From NCBI GenBank assembly GCA_035771175.1, contig CM069608.1:28892019-28956018 (forward strand): 64,000 nucleotides of DNA, written 5' to 3'. Position 1 is the stretch's first letter. The number at the start of each line of letters is the position of its first letter. Origin of the DNA: Paratinospora sagittata. Its lineage: Eukaryota; Streptophyta; Magnoliopsida; Ranunculales; Menispermaceae. The position numbers and the translations under genes are program-made. The notes beneath the pieces are model-generated. The model made no database searches, had not been told where the DNA came from, and worked only from the letters and a program-made list of their open reading frames with translations. Shown in pieces: positions 35,469-48,511 of the stretch.

Positions 35469-36828
35469 TGTTGCGAAATAATTGTAAGTGCACAATATTG
35501 TTAACAAGTAATATAATGATGAATAGAACATCGTTCCCTCAGAAATTTGTAACTATTTTCTAGTTAATTACTAAAATTATTTCAACCTAATCTTATCTAA
35601 ACAAATATTAAAATTACTATGAAACAAATAAAAAGAATGAAATTGCACTAAATAAATTTAAATTTAATAAATCAATTATATCAAAACCTAGATTTCCTAT
35701 TTTTCCTCACACTTCACTTGGATCTATTTATTTTTATTTTAGTAAATTAATTAATTTGAGTTGTTAATCAAGAGCCCTATTTTATTTACAAGTCTCTTCC
35801 TATGGTCAAGTAAAAATATCTTGTCTAATTAAATCGCTATATTCCAATGTGAATTAAATTAAAACAAAATTCATTAAAATCAAACTCTCTTAATGGTTAC
35901 ATATGTCATGCAAGTATATTCATATCTTACATGAACTCATGGTTTCCACATTTTGATCATATGCCACTTTAATCAAGTTCTAAATCTAAAATTCCTTTGC
36001 CAAGTTCATCTAGATCTAACAAATTAATCTAATTAATGGTCGGTTAATTAGAAGCAATAAGCATAGATTATAGCAAACAACTCAAAATTAACTATAAACA
36101 TCTAAAATTAAAATTAATAAATCCAAGGCTACATGTGAGTTCCAATCGTAAACCTAGAAACTAATCTACTCCGTGATAAAAAAAAAAAAAAAAAAAAAAA
36201 CAAATCTGTAAGGTTCAACATCATAAAAAAAATTAAATATAAGAGAAAAGAATGAAAAACTCATAATGTATTGGCTTCGACTTCTTCACGTTCCTTCATC
36301 TCTTGCACTTTTTTTTTCTATTTTTGTCTCACTTTAATGTGCTTCAAAATCCTCTCATAATGTTGTATTTAAACTTATGAAGAAGTTAAAAAAAAGCATC
36401 CAATTCAAAGTTAAATTGGCCAAAATATGAAAGAAAAACCCAAACGTGTAAAGGTGCCACAAAGCCACTGTTGGGCGCTGCAGTTCCCAAAACATGTTAT
36501 TTCTGCATTTTTAGCAAGGTGTGTGGCGTTGCAACGCCGCAGCGCCCAGAATGTTGGGTTGTGCAAATTTCCTTCATTTTTACACGGTTTGCTTGCCTTT
36601 TCGCACTTAGTTTTGATTTGTTTCTTCTCTCATCTTCTTGGGCACTTGTTCATCACTTTTATATCACTTTAAAATCATCTTAAAACCTACAAAATTAATC
36701 GTGAACTAAGTGTTAGACTCATCAAAACATGTACCTAAAGTAACATATAAAACTGCAAAATTAAAATAAACTATACCAAAATTATGACGTAAAATGACAT
36801 AAAATATATGAAAAAATCCTACTTATCA
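35469..36828 (-). mobile_element. Athila-type LTR (3' LTR of a second, truncated element)
   Basis: The plus-strand ends are TGTTGCGAAATAATTG and CCTACTTATCA. Directly to the right lies AAATACCCCCAAACTTAGG, the same polypurine-tract context (on the minus strand) as at the Athila element at 42925. It contains a GCGCTGCAG...GCCGCAGCGCCCAG block near 36480-36550 and a 20-base A run at 36181. It would be the 3' LTR of a minus-oriented element whose coding part is missing. Confidence 0.72.
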
Positions 36829-37600
36829 AATACCCCCAAACTTAGGACTTTGATCGTCCAGAGCAAAGGGAAAACAAACCTAAAACACATCATACTACCA
36901 TATTCCAGAACAAACAAAAATTTGGCTTGAAACCAATGGACATAACATGGCCTCAAAGATTGCATGAAAGATAACAACTTCTAAGAAAATTTTGAAAGTA
37001 TGAAAGATGCCTAGAATTTCAATTTGACTCCAACCATGCCTCACCTTTGATTCTTAAAAATGTAAATACATAATCACTCACATTAAACCACTTATATATC
37101 ATATAGATAAATACAAGCAAATGAAAAGCACATGATCACGAAATTTATTTTGAAATTGAACTCCAAAGGCAGATTTGTCGCAACCCCCTCCCTTAATGTA
37201 GATTTCATACTACTAAGAATCAATAGGACTTCTATAAGTTGTAATGTAAGGCTAGGGTGAAAGGTATGATAAAAACACGTAATAATTAGGCTCAAAACAC
37301 CCTAATCATCTTTGATTATCTCCAACACATTACATAGAACCATAACCAATATAGCACATATACCCAAACCGAATTTTGAACTTTAACAACTCTCTCATTA
37401 TTTTGCTTTCATTCTTTTTCTTTTTTTCTTTTCATCCTACTTCTATATCTTTTTTTTTTTTCATTTGAAGAACTACTACACCCGCATATTGGTGAGAGAA
37501 TCACTCAGAAGGGTATAGTTTTGGCCCCTCATATTGGAATAAAAAGACTTGACCGAGGTTTTAAAAACATACCCATCAAGTTCAATAATAGGGGTCCATT
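36829..37600 (-). mobile_element. 3' internal remnant of the second Athila element
   Basis: CCCCCAAACTTAGGACTTTGATCG and following text parallel the region after 42925 in the complete Athila element, including the pyrimidine-rich stretch near 37400-37460. There is no coding sequence. It ends where gypsy leader sequence begins. Confidence 0.55.
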
Positions 37601-37923
37601 TTAAAGCGTCGAGCTTGTCGTGACAAGTGGTTAGAACTCACTAGGCAAATCCACCAACCGTCCAATTATGATGCGGCATGTAGTGATGGCCTCCCGTCGT
37701 TCATCATTTGAAGGTTGCATCTTACACCGCTTCAACCTTGCTCTTTGCTCCATTTTGAGAAAAAAAAATGGAAGAGAGGGTGAGGAGAGGTCTCCCCCTC
37801 CCTCACCCTTCTTATAGGTGTCTCCCATTTGGGCGATGTTCCCCATAATTCAATTTTTTGTTTTAAAAAAAAATTCGAAGACTATGTAGGTCGTTAGATA
37901 GTGCGCTCTGATACCAAAAACAT
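37601..37923 (-). mobile_element. 5' leader of a minus-oriented gypsy element with PBS
   Basis: On the minus strand, GGGGTGTGACA (LTR end at 37924) is followed 7 bases later by the tRNA-Met primer site TGGTATCAGAGC (37905-37916), then a leader containing a short frame MGNIAQMGDTYKKGEGGGDL at 37846-37631. No gag could be recognised after it; the element is cut off on its 3' side. Confidence 0.55.
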
Positions 37924-39680
37924 TGTCACACCCCGCTGGTACGCTTGTCGGGCCATATACACTGAAATTCAACGCCCACGAGATGTGGTGTGGCAATATG
38001 TCATGTACACAGAAACACAAATATCCAAGAGCCATTTTTTAAGCAAATATATATATATATATATATAAGAGGTCCTTCTAAAAGGTGTTAAATATTACAT
38101 TTTTGGGCGGGATACAAAACAGAAGGGCAAGAAGACTATGCCCCTAAAAAGAAAGAAAACAAAAAAGACCAAAAAGGGGACAAGGCGGACTCCATCGCCT
38201 CTAGTGGGGACCTACTGGAAGAACAAAAATATATGTTCCTAGGTGAGAGAGGGTTGGCAGTCGCCCCCTAAATAAGTCCATCCTAACCCATTTTAGATCC
38301 CTAGAAAGATTAGCAACGTGGTAAACACAAAGCTCAGTGGATCAAGCATGTTAACATAGCTTATTTAAACAATAATAAATACAGAACAGTAATCATCAAG
38401 CAAGCTACACCACAACAAGTACAATCAAGCATCCAATGGGGACAACCCAACCTTATGGCCCAAAGCATACAACAACTGGACAAACTATATGTAATATTAT
38501 AAAAATCTGCAACCCCAGAATCCTACAAAGAAACAGATAGAGTAGGAAATACTACAAAAAATGTTTAAGGGAAAAAATAATAAATTTACATAATTTGTAA
38601 TTATCATTAAAGTTCGTGGGCAATTTGGTAAATATTTGAAAAGTTTGAGGGCAAAATGGTAAATTTAAATCATGGGCAGAATGGTAAATTTACAACAAGG
38701 GTAAAGTGGTAATATTGCACCAAGGGCAGAATGATAAATTTACACCAAGGGTTAAATGGTAATTTTGAATTCCTATAAATAGGGGCTAAAGGTTAGTTAA
38801 AATCATATTTCAGTTTAACTCTCTGAAATTCCAATAAGAAAAAACTCTGAAGACATTGCCGCGGGTATAACAATAAGGAGATTATAGCAAATTTAAGGTA
38901 GGAATAATTCTTTAAGTTCTTTTTCTTTATACATTTCTTTAGTTATGTATTATTCGTATTCTGTTGTATTGTGTGAGCATGAGAATAGAGTGTTAGTTGG
39001 CTCACGCTGAGAGCTAAATGCAACCAGAAAAGTTATATCTTATGTGGAAATATCCTATGCTGGCAAATTCATTATTATCATTAATAGTCATACTATTGAA
39101 TTAATTGTTTTGCTTGTAATACTGTGATGAATAGTTTAATACATGTACTAACATTTTGTATAAAGCGTGGGGACTTCAGGAAGACCCATTGATCTTTTAA
39201 CTCACTCTCTTACTATCTCTCAGGAAATTAGTCATGTTGCACATGAGAGACGCTGTTGGTAGGGAAGCAAATAAAAAGAAGCAAGAAGATGCGACGTAGA
39301 CATTGGAAGTCGTCTATATATAACTTAACTTATATATATAAGTTAAATTATTATATATATGTATATATATAGATAAAGCTTATATCCTTCATATGTTAGA
39401 TCATGTAAAAATTGATATATACAGAGAAATAGAATCAATAAAATGAGAGGTAGCGGGATTGCATAATAAGCAGCTCCAACAACCATGTAATTATGTTTGA
39501 TATATATATGTACGTAAATGAGAAATTTAATAAAGAGAAGTTTATAAGAAATTTGTATAATTATGCATTCAATTTGTGTATATGTTGACATAATTTTGGC
39601 ATTTTCATTGCTTATATTTGGATCATAAGAATACAAGTAGGAAAAGAAAAAAGAAAGGTATACAAATTGGGGTGTTACGA
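37924..39680. mobile_element. Gypsy-type LTR or fused pair of LTRs
   Basis: The left end is TGTCACACCCCGC and the right end GGGGTGTTACGA. A forward TATA motif TATAAATAGGGG at 38774 follows a set of GGGCAGAATGGTAAATTTA repeats, as in forward-oriented gypsy LTRs. The left end also has a primer site facing outward on the minus strand, and the right end has a degenerate forward one (TTGTATCAGTGC at 39687). The region may be one forward LTR, or two LTRs joined near 38555. Boundaries are uncertain. Confidence 0.5.
38615..38770 (+). repeat. Tandem repeats upstream of an LTR TATA box
   Basis: Five to six copies of a roughly 28-bp unit containing GGGCAGAATGGTAAATTTA end just before TATAAATAGGGG. Confidence 0.75.
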
Positions 39681-40317
39681 CTAAAGTTGTATCAGTGCGT
39701 AACGGTCTTCGCATGGGAACAGACACACCTGGGCGACGGACAAGTGTGACGAAAAGATGTGTTAGAAATGGTGAATCGTAGTGTAGTAACTTCTTGGTCA
39801 AGTATCGGAGAAATGGTGAATGACATACTATTATGGATGTATCTCATGACCATAAATATGTGTTAGAATAATAGGGGTAGAATGTTAGTAAAAGTTTGGT
39901 GGTAGAAAAGATTAGAGAAAGTAAAAACTAGAAAACAAACGTTAGAAATAAGAAGAAGAGATTGGAGAAGATGAGCTCTAGGGTTGCCGCTGGAGATGCT
40001 AGAAAGACAAAGAAGAAGGCACGGTAAAAGGTGACGAAGAAGGCACTGGAGAAGAGGAGACGGTGAAAGGGGAGCGGCACTGTAAATGAGGAGACGAAGA
40101 TGGCGCTGAAGAGAAAAAAACAAAAAAGTTAAACTTTCGTGGCTGGGGTTAAAACCCACCATGTAACTGGGTTTTAACGCCCCAACCACTGCTGGCAGCA
40201 ACCCAACCACGGGTTGGGTACTGTCCCAGCCCGTGACCGGGACCACATGTGTGGCCAAATGGTCACACACGTGGAGCATATAAAAAAAATAGAAAAAAAG
40301 AAAAGAAAAGAAATAGG

Positions 40318-40376
<59 letters not shown>

Positions 40377-41161
40377 CATATATAGTTTCAAACATATAAT
40401 ACATGTTTAAACCACACAAGTGGTACTTAAAAAAACAATATTATGAGTCTTAATACATATATTTACCAAAACGCGACAAACAAACAAAGGAAATAAATAA
40501 AAGGAACAAAGGAACTGATATAGCTCCCAATCAGAAAAACTTAAATTTTAACTTTATTAGTATAAGTACATATATTTTTATCTTGTATTGATATGTACAA
40601 CCATGAATAATGGGAATTAAGTGAATTAAAGATTTCAGTTTTGGCCATACTCTGGGTAGAATGGGACATTTAGAATATGTATTGGAATTAGAATCTGAGG
40701 AACGAAATTTATGTGACCCTGGATGGTAAGTAGTGGAAAAAGTAAGTTATAATTTGTATCATCTACCTCAACAGAATGGGACGGATGAGTTGGAAGAATA
40801 CTTTTTATATCCTAGTTTTACCACTTACTTGCAGATTAGGTAATGTTGTATACCAATAGAGTACCAATTCGATCTAACTTACAGAGGGAAAGATTTCAAC
40901 AAAGAAAATATTTTGCAAATACCTTAAAAATGTTTTAAAGGAAAATTGAATTTTCAACGCTAAGAAAATATATGCCATAATTTTGTTTTTAACCACCTTC
41001 TGTAAGTACATCAAGATTGGGAAAACTCCAAGACCCAAAACACCTAGAACTTAGGTGGAAACCTAAATAGATAAATGAGGATTTAATTTGATTATTATTG
41101 ATTTTATAACAAAATATCGACACATACAAGAAGTCAAGGTAGAGCCGGACAAAGAACTACT
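39681..41161. other. Unassigned region with microsatellite
   Basis: Past the LTR the sequence may be decayed element interior. No coding frame was recognised. A (TA)n run of about 50 bp lies at 40319-40372. Confidence 0.4.
40319..40372. repeat. (TA)n microsatellite
   Basis: An uninterrupted TA dinucleotide run of about 25 units, followed by TACATACATA. Confidence 0.95.
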
Positions 41162-41475
41162 TGTTGGCCCAGGTATGTTCAAGAGGGGAGGTGAATTGGA
41201 CATTTAGATAATTAAAATTAATCCAATGACAAATAATAAAATGCAAAAAAATAAATCAATTGACACAATCGATTTATAGTAGTTCGGCTATTTGTCCACA
41301 TCTACTACCTAACCTCTGTTAAGATTTTCAAACCTCTTCACTAAGGGATTCTCTTACGGGTGAGAACCAAATCGTTACAACTTTTTCTCAACTTCCAAAT
41401 GTAAGAATCACTGTTATACTGCTCAACTTACAGGCTTGAGACCAACCTACACCTCTTGACTTACAGGCTAGATGA
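41162..41475 (-). mobile_element. Fragment of the copia LTR family
   Basis: TGTTGGCCCAGGTATGTTC and the following 300 bp match the terminal part (U5) of the LTR at 54824-56564, including the GTAGTTCGGCT box and the start of the 33-bp array. It breaks off at 41475, where sequence continuous with the flank of the 51.0 kb reading frame begins. It may be the remnant 3' LTR of the element whose 5' LTR is at 54824-56564, with Athila nested between. Confidence 0.7.
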
Positions 41476-41548
41476 AGGTAGAGATTTCATGGCTACCAAT
41501 TTTTTATCCATTTGCTGCATCACTTGCCCTAGCAGTTATGTTGCTTGG

Positions 41549-42924
41549 TGTTCGTGAATTTATCGAAAGCGCACGACAGTCAAGTTATAATATACCGACA
41601 GTGAGTTGGGTTATCGTATCCACAGGGATAGTTTACTTTACCAATTACCATTTTCACTAATTTCTAACTTTATCTTGCTAATCAAATGGTAGAGTTTCAA
41701 TAATTAAAAAGCAATTAAAATTTAAATCAAACGAATAGAATATGGGAGATATAAAGGATATATGAGAATATCTAGAGACTTGACTTCACCTAACCTTCAA
41801 TCATATAACTTAGATATGTTTATTATCAAATCAATTTCCTAGTCTATAGGTCAAAATCCGCACGTCTCCAATTCCCTCTCTCGAGTGCCGAATTAGAACG
41901 TTTCATCAAGAACATGATTCGATCTCTCAATAAAGCCCTAATTCTCAATAACCCATTAAGTTTCGTGATTTTCCTAAAACCTCATGAAACCTTGTAAACC
42001 TCTCGATTCTACAACTATTTCACGTCATAATTCCCCTTATCCAACCTAAAAACCCTCTCTCAAGTGTCACCTTCCAAGTCTAGGTTCATTCGATTTGTGG
42101 CGAATAAACCAAAAGCATTAAGTGCATGGAATCATAAATAAACTATGGAGATTTCATTAATAATAAGCTAAATCTAAAATTAAACCATGACGTTCAGGTT
42201 AGGATCCATCTCCTCTCTAGAACAATAAATTAGTTCATCTTTTGAATGATAAAAACTCAAAATATGGAGAAAAACTCTAAAGTAAACATAATATCAAACT
42301 CTAGAACTTGGAACTTGAATCTTCTTCCTAGAAGGTTGAATCTTCGCGTTCTTCCTCTTCAAGCCATCTTGTTCTCTTCTCCAATGTGTTCTCCTCCAAA
42401 AGCCCTCAAATTTGATATATTATATGGCCCATAAGTCGTCGTGAAACATAATTAGAAAGTATAGAAATTCGTCCAACTCGCAAAAGGGGTGCCCAGCACT
42501 GCGACGCTCCAATAGATGTTTCCAGCACCGCGGCGCCCAGTCCCTCATCATTTCAGTACATTCAGGGCCGCGAGTTGCGCCGCGGCGCCCAGGACCTCAA
42601 CTATTGCGCCTGATTCGTGTACTTGCCAATTTTTGCCTCTTTTTTACTTAGCCTCTGCCAGTTCTTGTACATGTTCCTTTCATCCAATTCCATGACTAAT
42701 GCATCCAAACAACTACAAGAAAAAGCAGATTAAATTAATAACTCACTCAAATATAAATTAAATCAAATTTATTAATTAATCAACTAAAATAATGCATAAA
42801 AACCAAATTAATCATAAACTAACAAATATATTAAAACTAACATAAACCTATCAAACTAATGCATGAACTGTCCTAAAATACACCTAAAACATGCTCTATA
42901 ACCTATCTAAAAATGCAACTATCA
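41549..42924 (-). repeat. 3' LTR of the Athila element
   Basis: 1376 bp. It keeps about 410 bp (roughly 42197-42600), including a GCACCGCGGCGCCC block, that the other LTR lacks. Confidence 0.92.
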
Positions 42925-44699
42925 AATACCCCCAAACTTAAGACTTTCATCGTTCCGAGCAAAGGAAAAACATAACTAAACACTCATGATTATCATAACC
43001 ATTCTAAAGTCACAAAATCGCACAAATAAAGACTTAACTCTATGTTATAAACACATACATGGCCTCCAAGATCACACCAAAAGAATATTTGTTTCTAGGA
43101 AGAATTTCAAGTGTACATAGTTGTCTAGAATTTTAACCCAACTCTAACCGAGTTTCACCTTTGATTCTTACACACATAAGTACACAACTAATCTCATCAA
43201 AGTAATCATGCAAGTCATGAACAAGTGCAAACAAGTGTTAAGTGTAGGATCTCAAACTATATAATTTAGGTTGGAACTCCATAGGCAAGTTGTTCACACC
43301 ACTCTCCACTAATGTAGATTACACACCATTCAAAATCAGTAGGTCTTTCATGGGTTTTAATGTAAGGCTTAGATTCAAAGGTAGGAAAAATAGAAACATT
43401 ATAGCTCAAAATGCCCTAAACACTTTGATCAATTACTAACATCCACTACATTACATTTGAAACCAAAACCTCTTTTCAACACATATATCTCTCAAATATT
43501 CTCATTCTTTTGTTTTCTTTTTATCATCATTCACTTTTCTTTTATAGAATGCTACACCCCCAAACTTGCTTCTTTTTACACATAGATGTTACACCCTTTT
43601 CTTCTCTTTTTCATCTTCTTTTCTTTTTCTTCTTCTTTTCTTTTTCTTCTTCTTTTTTCAATACAATTCATAAGCAAACTTACTAAAAATTTCTTCTTTA
43701 TCACCCTTTTTTCATTTTTTTCATTCCGCATTGTTCTTCCTTCCAAATAATAACACTCCAACATGATCAAAGTGTATAAGGTGCATAAGTTGCAAAACAA
43801 AAAATTTAAACATGAGAAGCTCAAAATTCATGATGCATAGGTAACAAAGAAATAGATATTCAACACAAAATGGGAACTATTGATATAATAGAGAATAGGG
43901 AGGCTATTTGGCTCAAGCTTTTCCAAACATGGCCTAAATCATTTTCCTCATAGTGTGTTTTCTAGGATTTTGCCTCGAGTGGTGATCAAACTTGTTCTAG
44001 AATCCCTAGAGATCTAAGATATGACTTAGCAAGCAAAAGTCCATTTCAAACAATCTTAATCTAATGATCAAAACCATGTACAAATGGTTAAGTCTCTCCA
44101 ACAATTCCCAGCAAAAATTGGATCAAGCACACAGACATATAGGTAACTCTCTACATTATCCTATCGTTTCATATCTCTAAGGTGTTCTCTTGTCATTGGC
44201 CCTTCATACATAAGTCTAAAATTGTAAAAAATTGTGACCATCAAGCCTAAACTAATGCATACTCAACTAACATACCATGACAAAAATTCAAAACTATCCC
44301 CCCAAACTTAAAGCAAGCATTGTCCTCAATGCATGAAATAAATAAGAAAATATTAGAAAAAATGGAGGCATATAAGAGTGATGGGAGTTTAGAAAACCCC
44401 CTGAACCCAAATGGGTGAAGATGGCACATGATGCAGTTCATTCGTCTCTCCTATAAGCTCCAAAGAGACCCCCAAACTTGTTTTAGAACCTGAAAAGGGT
44501 AAGGAAAACAAAAAAAAGTTTATCAAGTTACGAATTCAAAGGCTATACTACAATGACGAAAAATAAATAAATGAATAAATAAATAAATCAAGCATAAACC
44601 AATGGGTTGCCTCCCATCCAGCGCTTGGTTTAGAGTTGTCAGCCCGACTTTGCTTCATAATGTCGCTTCATGGTTCCCCAAGTGTTATGTGTTCCTCAT
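42925..44699 (-). other. Noncoding 3' region of the Athila element
   Basis: The polypurine tract (GTTTGGGGGTATT on the minus strand) adjoins the 3' LTR. CCCCCAAACTT motifs recur near 42935, 43555, 44300 and 44470. A pyrimidine-rich stretch lies at 43590-43660. No env-like frame was found. Confidence 0.65.
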
Positions 44700-45957
44700 G
44701 GCGCTCCGCTTGGCTAAAATGATGTTTTAACCGTTGACCATTTACTCGAAAACATGCACCATCTCCACTTTGTAGCTCCACCGCACCGTAAGGAAAGACT
44801 TTAGCAATAGTAAACGGTCTAATTCATCTAGATTTAAGCTTGCCCAAAAACAACTTTAGCCTGGAATTGAATTAGAGAACTTGTTGCCCCGGCTCGAAGT
44901 CTTTCTTCACAATGTACTTGTCATGCCATTTCTTGATTCGCTCCTTGTAGATCTCGGCATTTTCATAAGCATCGTTTTGAAACTCTTCCATTTCCATGAG
45001 CTGGAGCAATCTTTGATTTCCAGAAGCCTTCAAGTCATAGTTCAATTTCTTAACCGCCCAATAAGCTTTATGCTCCAACTCTACTGGTAGGTGACATGAC
45101 TTCCCAAACACAAGCCAGTACGAAGACATCCCAATAGGTGTCTTCAATGCAGTCCGATATACCCACCAAGCATCATCCAATTTCATTGCCCAATCCTTCG
45201 AATTAACATTTACCATATTCTCCAAGATTTGCTTGACTTCTCGATTGCTTATTTCGGCTTGGCCATTCATTTGTGGGTGATATGCAAGTGCGACCTTATG
45301 TTTCACCCCTTACTTGGCAAGGAGAGCATTAAATGACTTGTTACAAAAATAAGTGCCCTCATCACTAATGATAGCCTGAGGAGTGTCGAATCTTGTAAAG
45401 ATATGCTTGTGTAAGAGCTTCAACACTACCTTGGCATCATTCATTTTTGTAGCTATGGCTTCAACCCACTTGGACACATAGTCCACTGCCAAAAGTATGT
45501 ATATCTTGCCGAAAGAGGAGGGAAAAGGTCCCATAAAATTGATACCCCATACGTCAAAGTGCTCAACCTCCAATATGTTAGTCAAAGGTAATTCTTGACG
45601 CCTCAAAATATTTCCAAGACGTTGGCACCTATCACATGTCTTCACAAAGGTGTAGCTATCTCGTAATAAGGTAGTCCAGTAAAATCCACTTTGCAAGACC
45701 TTAGCCGTCATTCTTGTGGGTCCAAAATGATCGCCATAAAAGGAGGAATGGCACTCATGAAGAATGGCTTGGATGTCTTCCCCCTGTACACAACGCTGAA
45801 TCAATTGATCATTGCATCTCTTGAAGAGTAGTAGCTCATCCCACATATAAGACTTGACATCGTGTAAAAACTTTTTTTTCATTGCATAAGAGAGACCTGG
45901 AGGCAATATTCCACATGCTAAGAAATTTTCAAAATTAGCATACCATGGCACTTTCAC
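44700..45957 (-). pseudogene. Athila integrase
   Basis: This integrase joins element DNA to the target. The N-terminal HHCC zinc finger is visible as [11 protein letters not shown] followed by CDRCQRLG. The catalytic core has [13 protein letters not shown] (first Asp) and ISDEGTYF (second Asp; the family usually has GG after it). After a stop at about 45308, [20 protein letters not shown] supplies the catalytic Glu. The C-terminal SRLKLFLGKL and FRVNGQRLKHH motifs follow a stop, down to about 44700. Two or more stops make it inactive. Confidence 0.92.
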
Positions 45958-46014
45958 GCCTACACCATATAGTTTTCAACAGGAAAAGTTTTCAGAATTG
46001 GTAAGCAAGCATCC

Positions 46015-46677
46015 TCAACCACATTGCAATCGGGAAAGATGGTCGACGACAACATTCTCACTTCCTTTCTTATCTTTGATCTCCAAATCAAATTCTTGCA
46101 ACAAAAGAATCCAACGAATCAATCTAGACTTGGCGTCCTTCTTAAACAAGTAACGAATAGTCGCATGATTGGTATACACAATGACCTTGGACCCAATGAT
46201 ATAAGATCGAAACTTGTCGCATGAAAATACAACCTCTAATAATTCTTTCTCTGTCATAGTGTAATTTTGTTGGGCTCCATCTAAAGTACAACTAGCATAG
46301 TAGATAGCCCGAAACATCTTTTCTTTCCGTTGGCCTAACACTACCCCAATAACAAAGTCGCTAGCATCGCACATAATTTCAAATGGTTCTTTCCAATCCG
46401 GTACAATCATGATGGGGGCCGAGATCAATGTCTTCTTTATCAACTCAAAGGCCTCCACACAAGGATCATCAAAAGCAAACGATGCATCTTTCTCAACCAA
46501 GTTGCAAAGGGGCTTAGTAATTTTTGAGAAGTCTTTAATAAACAGCCAGTAAAAACCGGCATGCCCCAAGAAACTACAAATGCCTTTCACATTCTTAGGA
46601 TGAAGAAGCTTCTCAATAGCCACTATCTTTGCCTGATCCACCTCAAGATCCTTGGAAGAAACCCTATGGCCTAACAC
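46015..46677 (-). pseudogene. Athila RNase H
   Basis: This domain would degrade the RNA strand during reverse transcription. The RT thumb and connection segment [21 protein letters not shown] is followed by [14 protein letters not shown] (first acid), [20 protein letters not shown] (second acid) and [13 protein letters not shown], where the usual catalytic Asp (TDHA) is Asn. It ends in VVDHLSRL, the family terminus. It is separated from RT by a stop near 46680. The Asp-to-Asn change alone would be expected to impair activity. Confidence 0.92.
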
Positions 46678-46689
46678 TATGCCTTCTTA

Positions 46690-47307
46690 TACCATGAAAT
46701 GGCACTTTTCCCAATTTAGCACTAAGTTGGTTTCTTCACATCTTTGAAGCACAAGAGATAGATTATGAAAGCAATGGTCAAATTAAGTCCCCAAGACTGA
46801 AAAATCATCCATAAATACCTCCATTCTTTCCTCAATCATATCAGCAAAAAGGGCCATCATACACCGTTGAAAAGTCGCCAGTGCATTACATAAACCAAAT
46901 GGCATTCTCCATAAAGAAAATGTGCCATACGAGCAAGTGAAAGTCGTCTTCTCTTGGTCCTCCGGTGCATTGGCTACTTGATTATAACCCGAATAACCAT
47001 CTAAGAAGCAATAGTATTCAAAACCCGCCAATCTATCCAACATTTGATCAATGATAGGAAGGGAAAAATGATCATTCCTTGTGGCCTTATTCAACTTCTT
47101 ATAATCTATGCAAACACGCCATCCAGTGATTGTTCTTGTTGAAATCAACTCATTATTTTCATTCTTGACCACCGTCATCCCACCTTTCTTGGGCACAACT
47201 TGTATCGGACTCACCCAAGGACTATCCGAAATGGCATATATGAAATCGGCTTTCAACTACTTCAATACTTCACCTCGAACTACTTCTTTCATTGCTGGAT
47301 TAAGCCT
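46690..47307 (-). pseudogene. Athila reverse transcriptase
   Basis: The sequence reads ISDSPWVSPIQVVPKKGGMT, GWRVCIDYKKLNKATRNDHF, FLDGYSGYNQ, TFTCSYGTFSLWRMPFGLCN and the catalytic EVFMDDFSV (FMDD form). All core RT blocks are present in order. Stops occur before 47256 and after 46783, so the polyprotein is interrupted on both sides. Confidence 0.93.
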
Positions 47308-48475
47308 TCATTGATGTTCAATGGATGGCTTATAGGAGTCCTCCATTAAGATCTTATGCATGCAAAATGAGGGGCTTATACCCTTGATATCTGAAATAGA
47401 CCATCCCAAGGCTGATTTGTGTTCTCTTAGAATTCTCAATAACTTCTCTTCCTCAACACAAGACAAGGCTAAAGATGTGATGACCGGGTAGGTAGATTTT
47501 TCACCCAAAAAGGCATATGGAATGTGATCGGGAAGAGGTTTCAACTCCAGGGTCGATTCATCCACTTTACTTGGTGTAGTTTCTTCTAACTCATCCACAT
47601 TTTCTTGTGAAGAATCAATCGGTGGTGCTTCAAGAGCAAAAACATATTGCTTAAGTTCTTCATTCTCGCCCACATCTATACTAATTGAGTTGACAAGACA
47701 ACTTTCTACCGCATCCTCTGATATAGTCGCCTCATGAATTTCTGTCACACATTTTTCAACTATTTCCACTACATCTATCCGATGGCATGTACTCTCCTCC
47801 GCTGGAAATTTGAGAGTCTTGTAGATGTTAAACAAGAATTCTTCATCATTAACTCTGAAGGTGAGTTCCCCTCGTGCACATCTATCAATGCACGTCCGGT
47901 AGCTAGGAATGGTCTCCCAAGGATCAACGGTATGTCACCATCTTCTTCCATATCCAAAACCACAAGTCCTCCGGAAAAATAAACTTATCCACCTTTACTT
48001 AAACATCTTCAATAAGTCCTTGAGGATATGTCATTGACTGGTCCGCTAATTGAAGTGAAATGGTGGTTGGCTTCACTTCTCCAAGTCCCAATCTCCTAAA
48101 AATAGAAAGAGGCATAAGATTAATACTTGCACCCAAATCACATAAAACTTTATTAAACTTTAAAGGACCAATAGTGCAAAGGATGGTAAAACTCCCTGGA
48201 TCTTTGACCTTTTGGGGAAGCTTCTTTTGTAATATCGCACTACACTCCTCGGTAAGCTTCACCATCTCGTAGGCCTCCAACTTTCTCTTCTTTGCCATCA
48301 CATCCTTCATAAATTTGACGTAATTGGGCATTTGTTCCAAAGCATCGGCCAATGGGATGTTGATGTGAATCTTCTTAAATATCTCTAGGAACTTGGAAAA
48401 TTGCTCATCCAATCTCTTCTTTTCGAATATCTGAGGATAAGGTAAGGAAGGCTTTAATATAGGGGGGTTATCCAA
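47308..48475 (-). pseudogene. Athila protease and linker to RT
   Basis: The frame at 48475-47999 ends in an aspartic protease with VLCDLGASINLMPLSIFRRL. The active site is DLGAS, the form usual in this lineage, in place of DTGAS. After a frameshift, [20 protein letters not shown] (47963-47870) completes the protease. The frame at 47835-47308 is the linker, ending AFLGEKSTYPVITSLAL and SALGWSISDIKGISPSFCMH, which normally leads straight into RT. Stops and at least one frameshift separate the pieces. Confidence 0.9.
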
Positions 48476-48511
48476 AAAAGTAATGGAGCCCGGTCGGTAT
48501 GGCCTTTCCTT

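Noticed and set aside
39343..39801. Minus-strand frame of 152 codons
   Set aside because: Low-complexity Tyr/Ile-rich translation of AT-rich LTR and flank; no domain motif.
40174..40419. Frames rich in IYIYIY on both strands
   Set aside because: Produced by the (TA)n microsatellite.
42480..42600. GC-rich block as a host CpG island promoter
   Set aside because: The same GCGCCGCGG-type block occurs in the other Athila-type LTRs here; it is LTR sequence.
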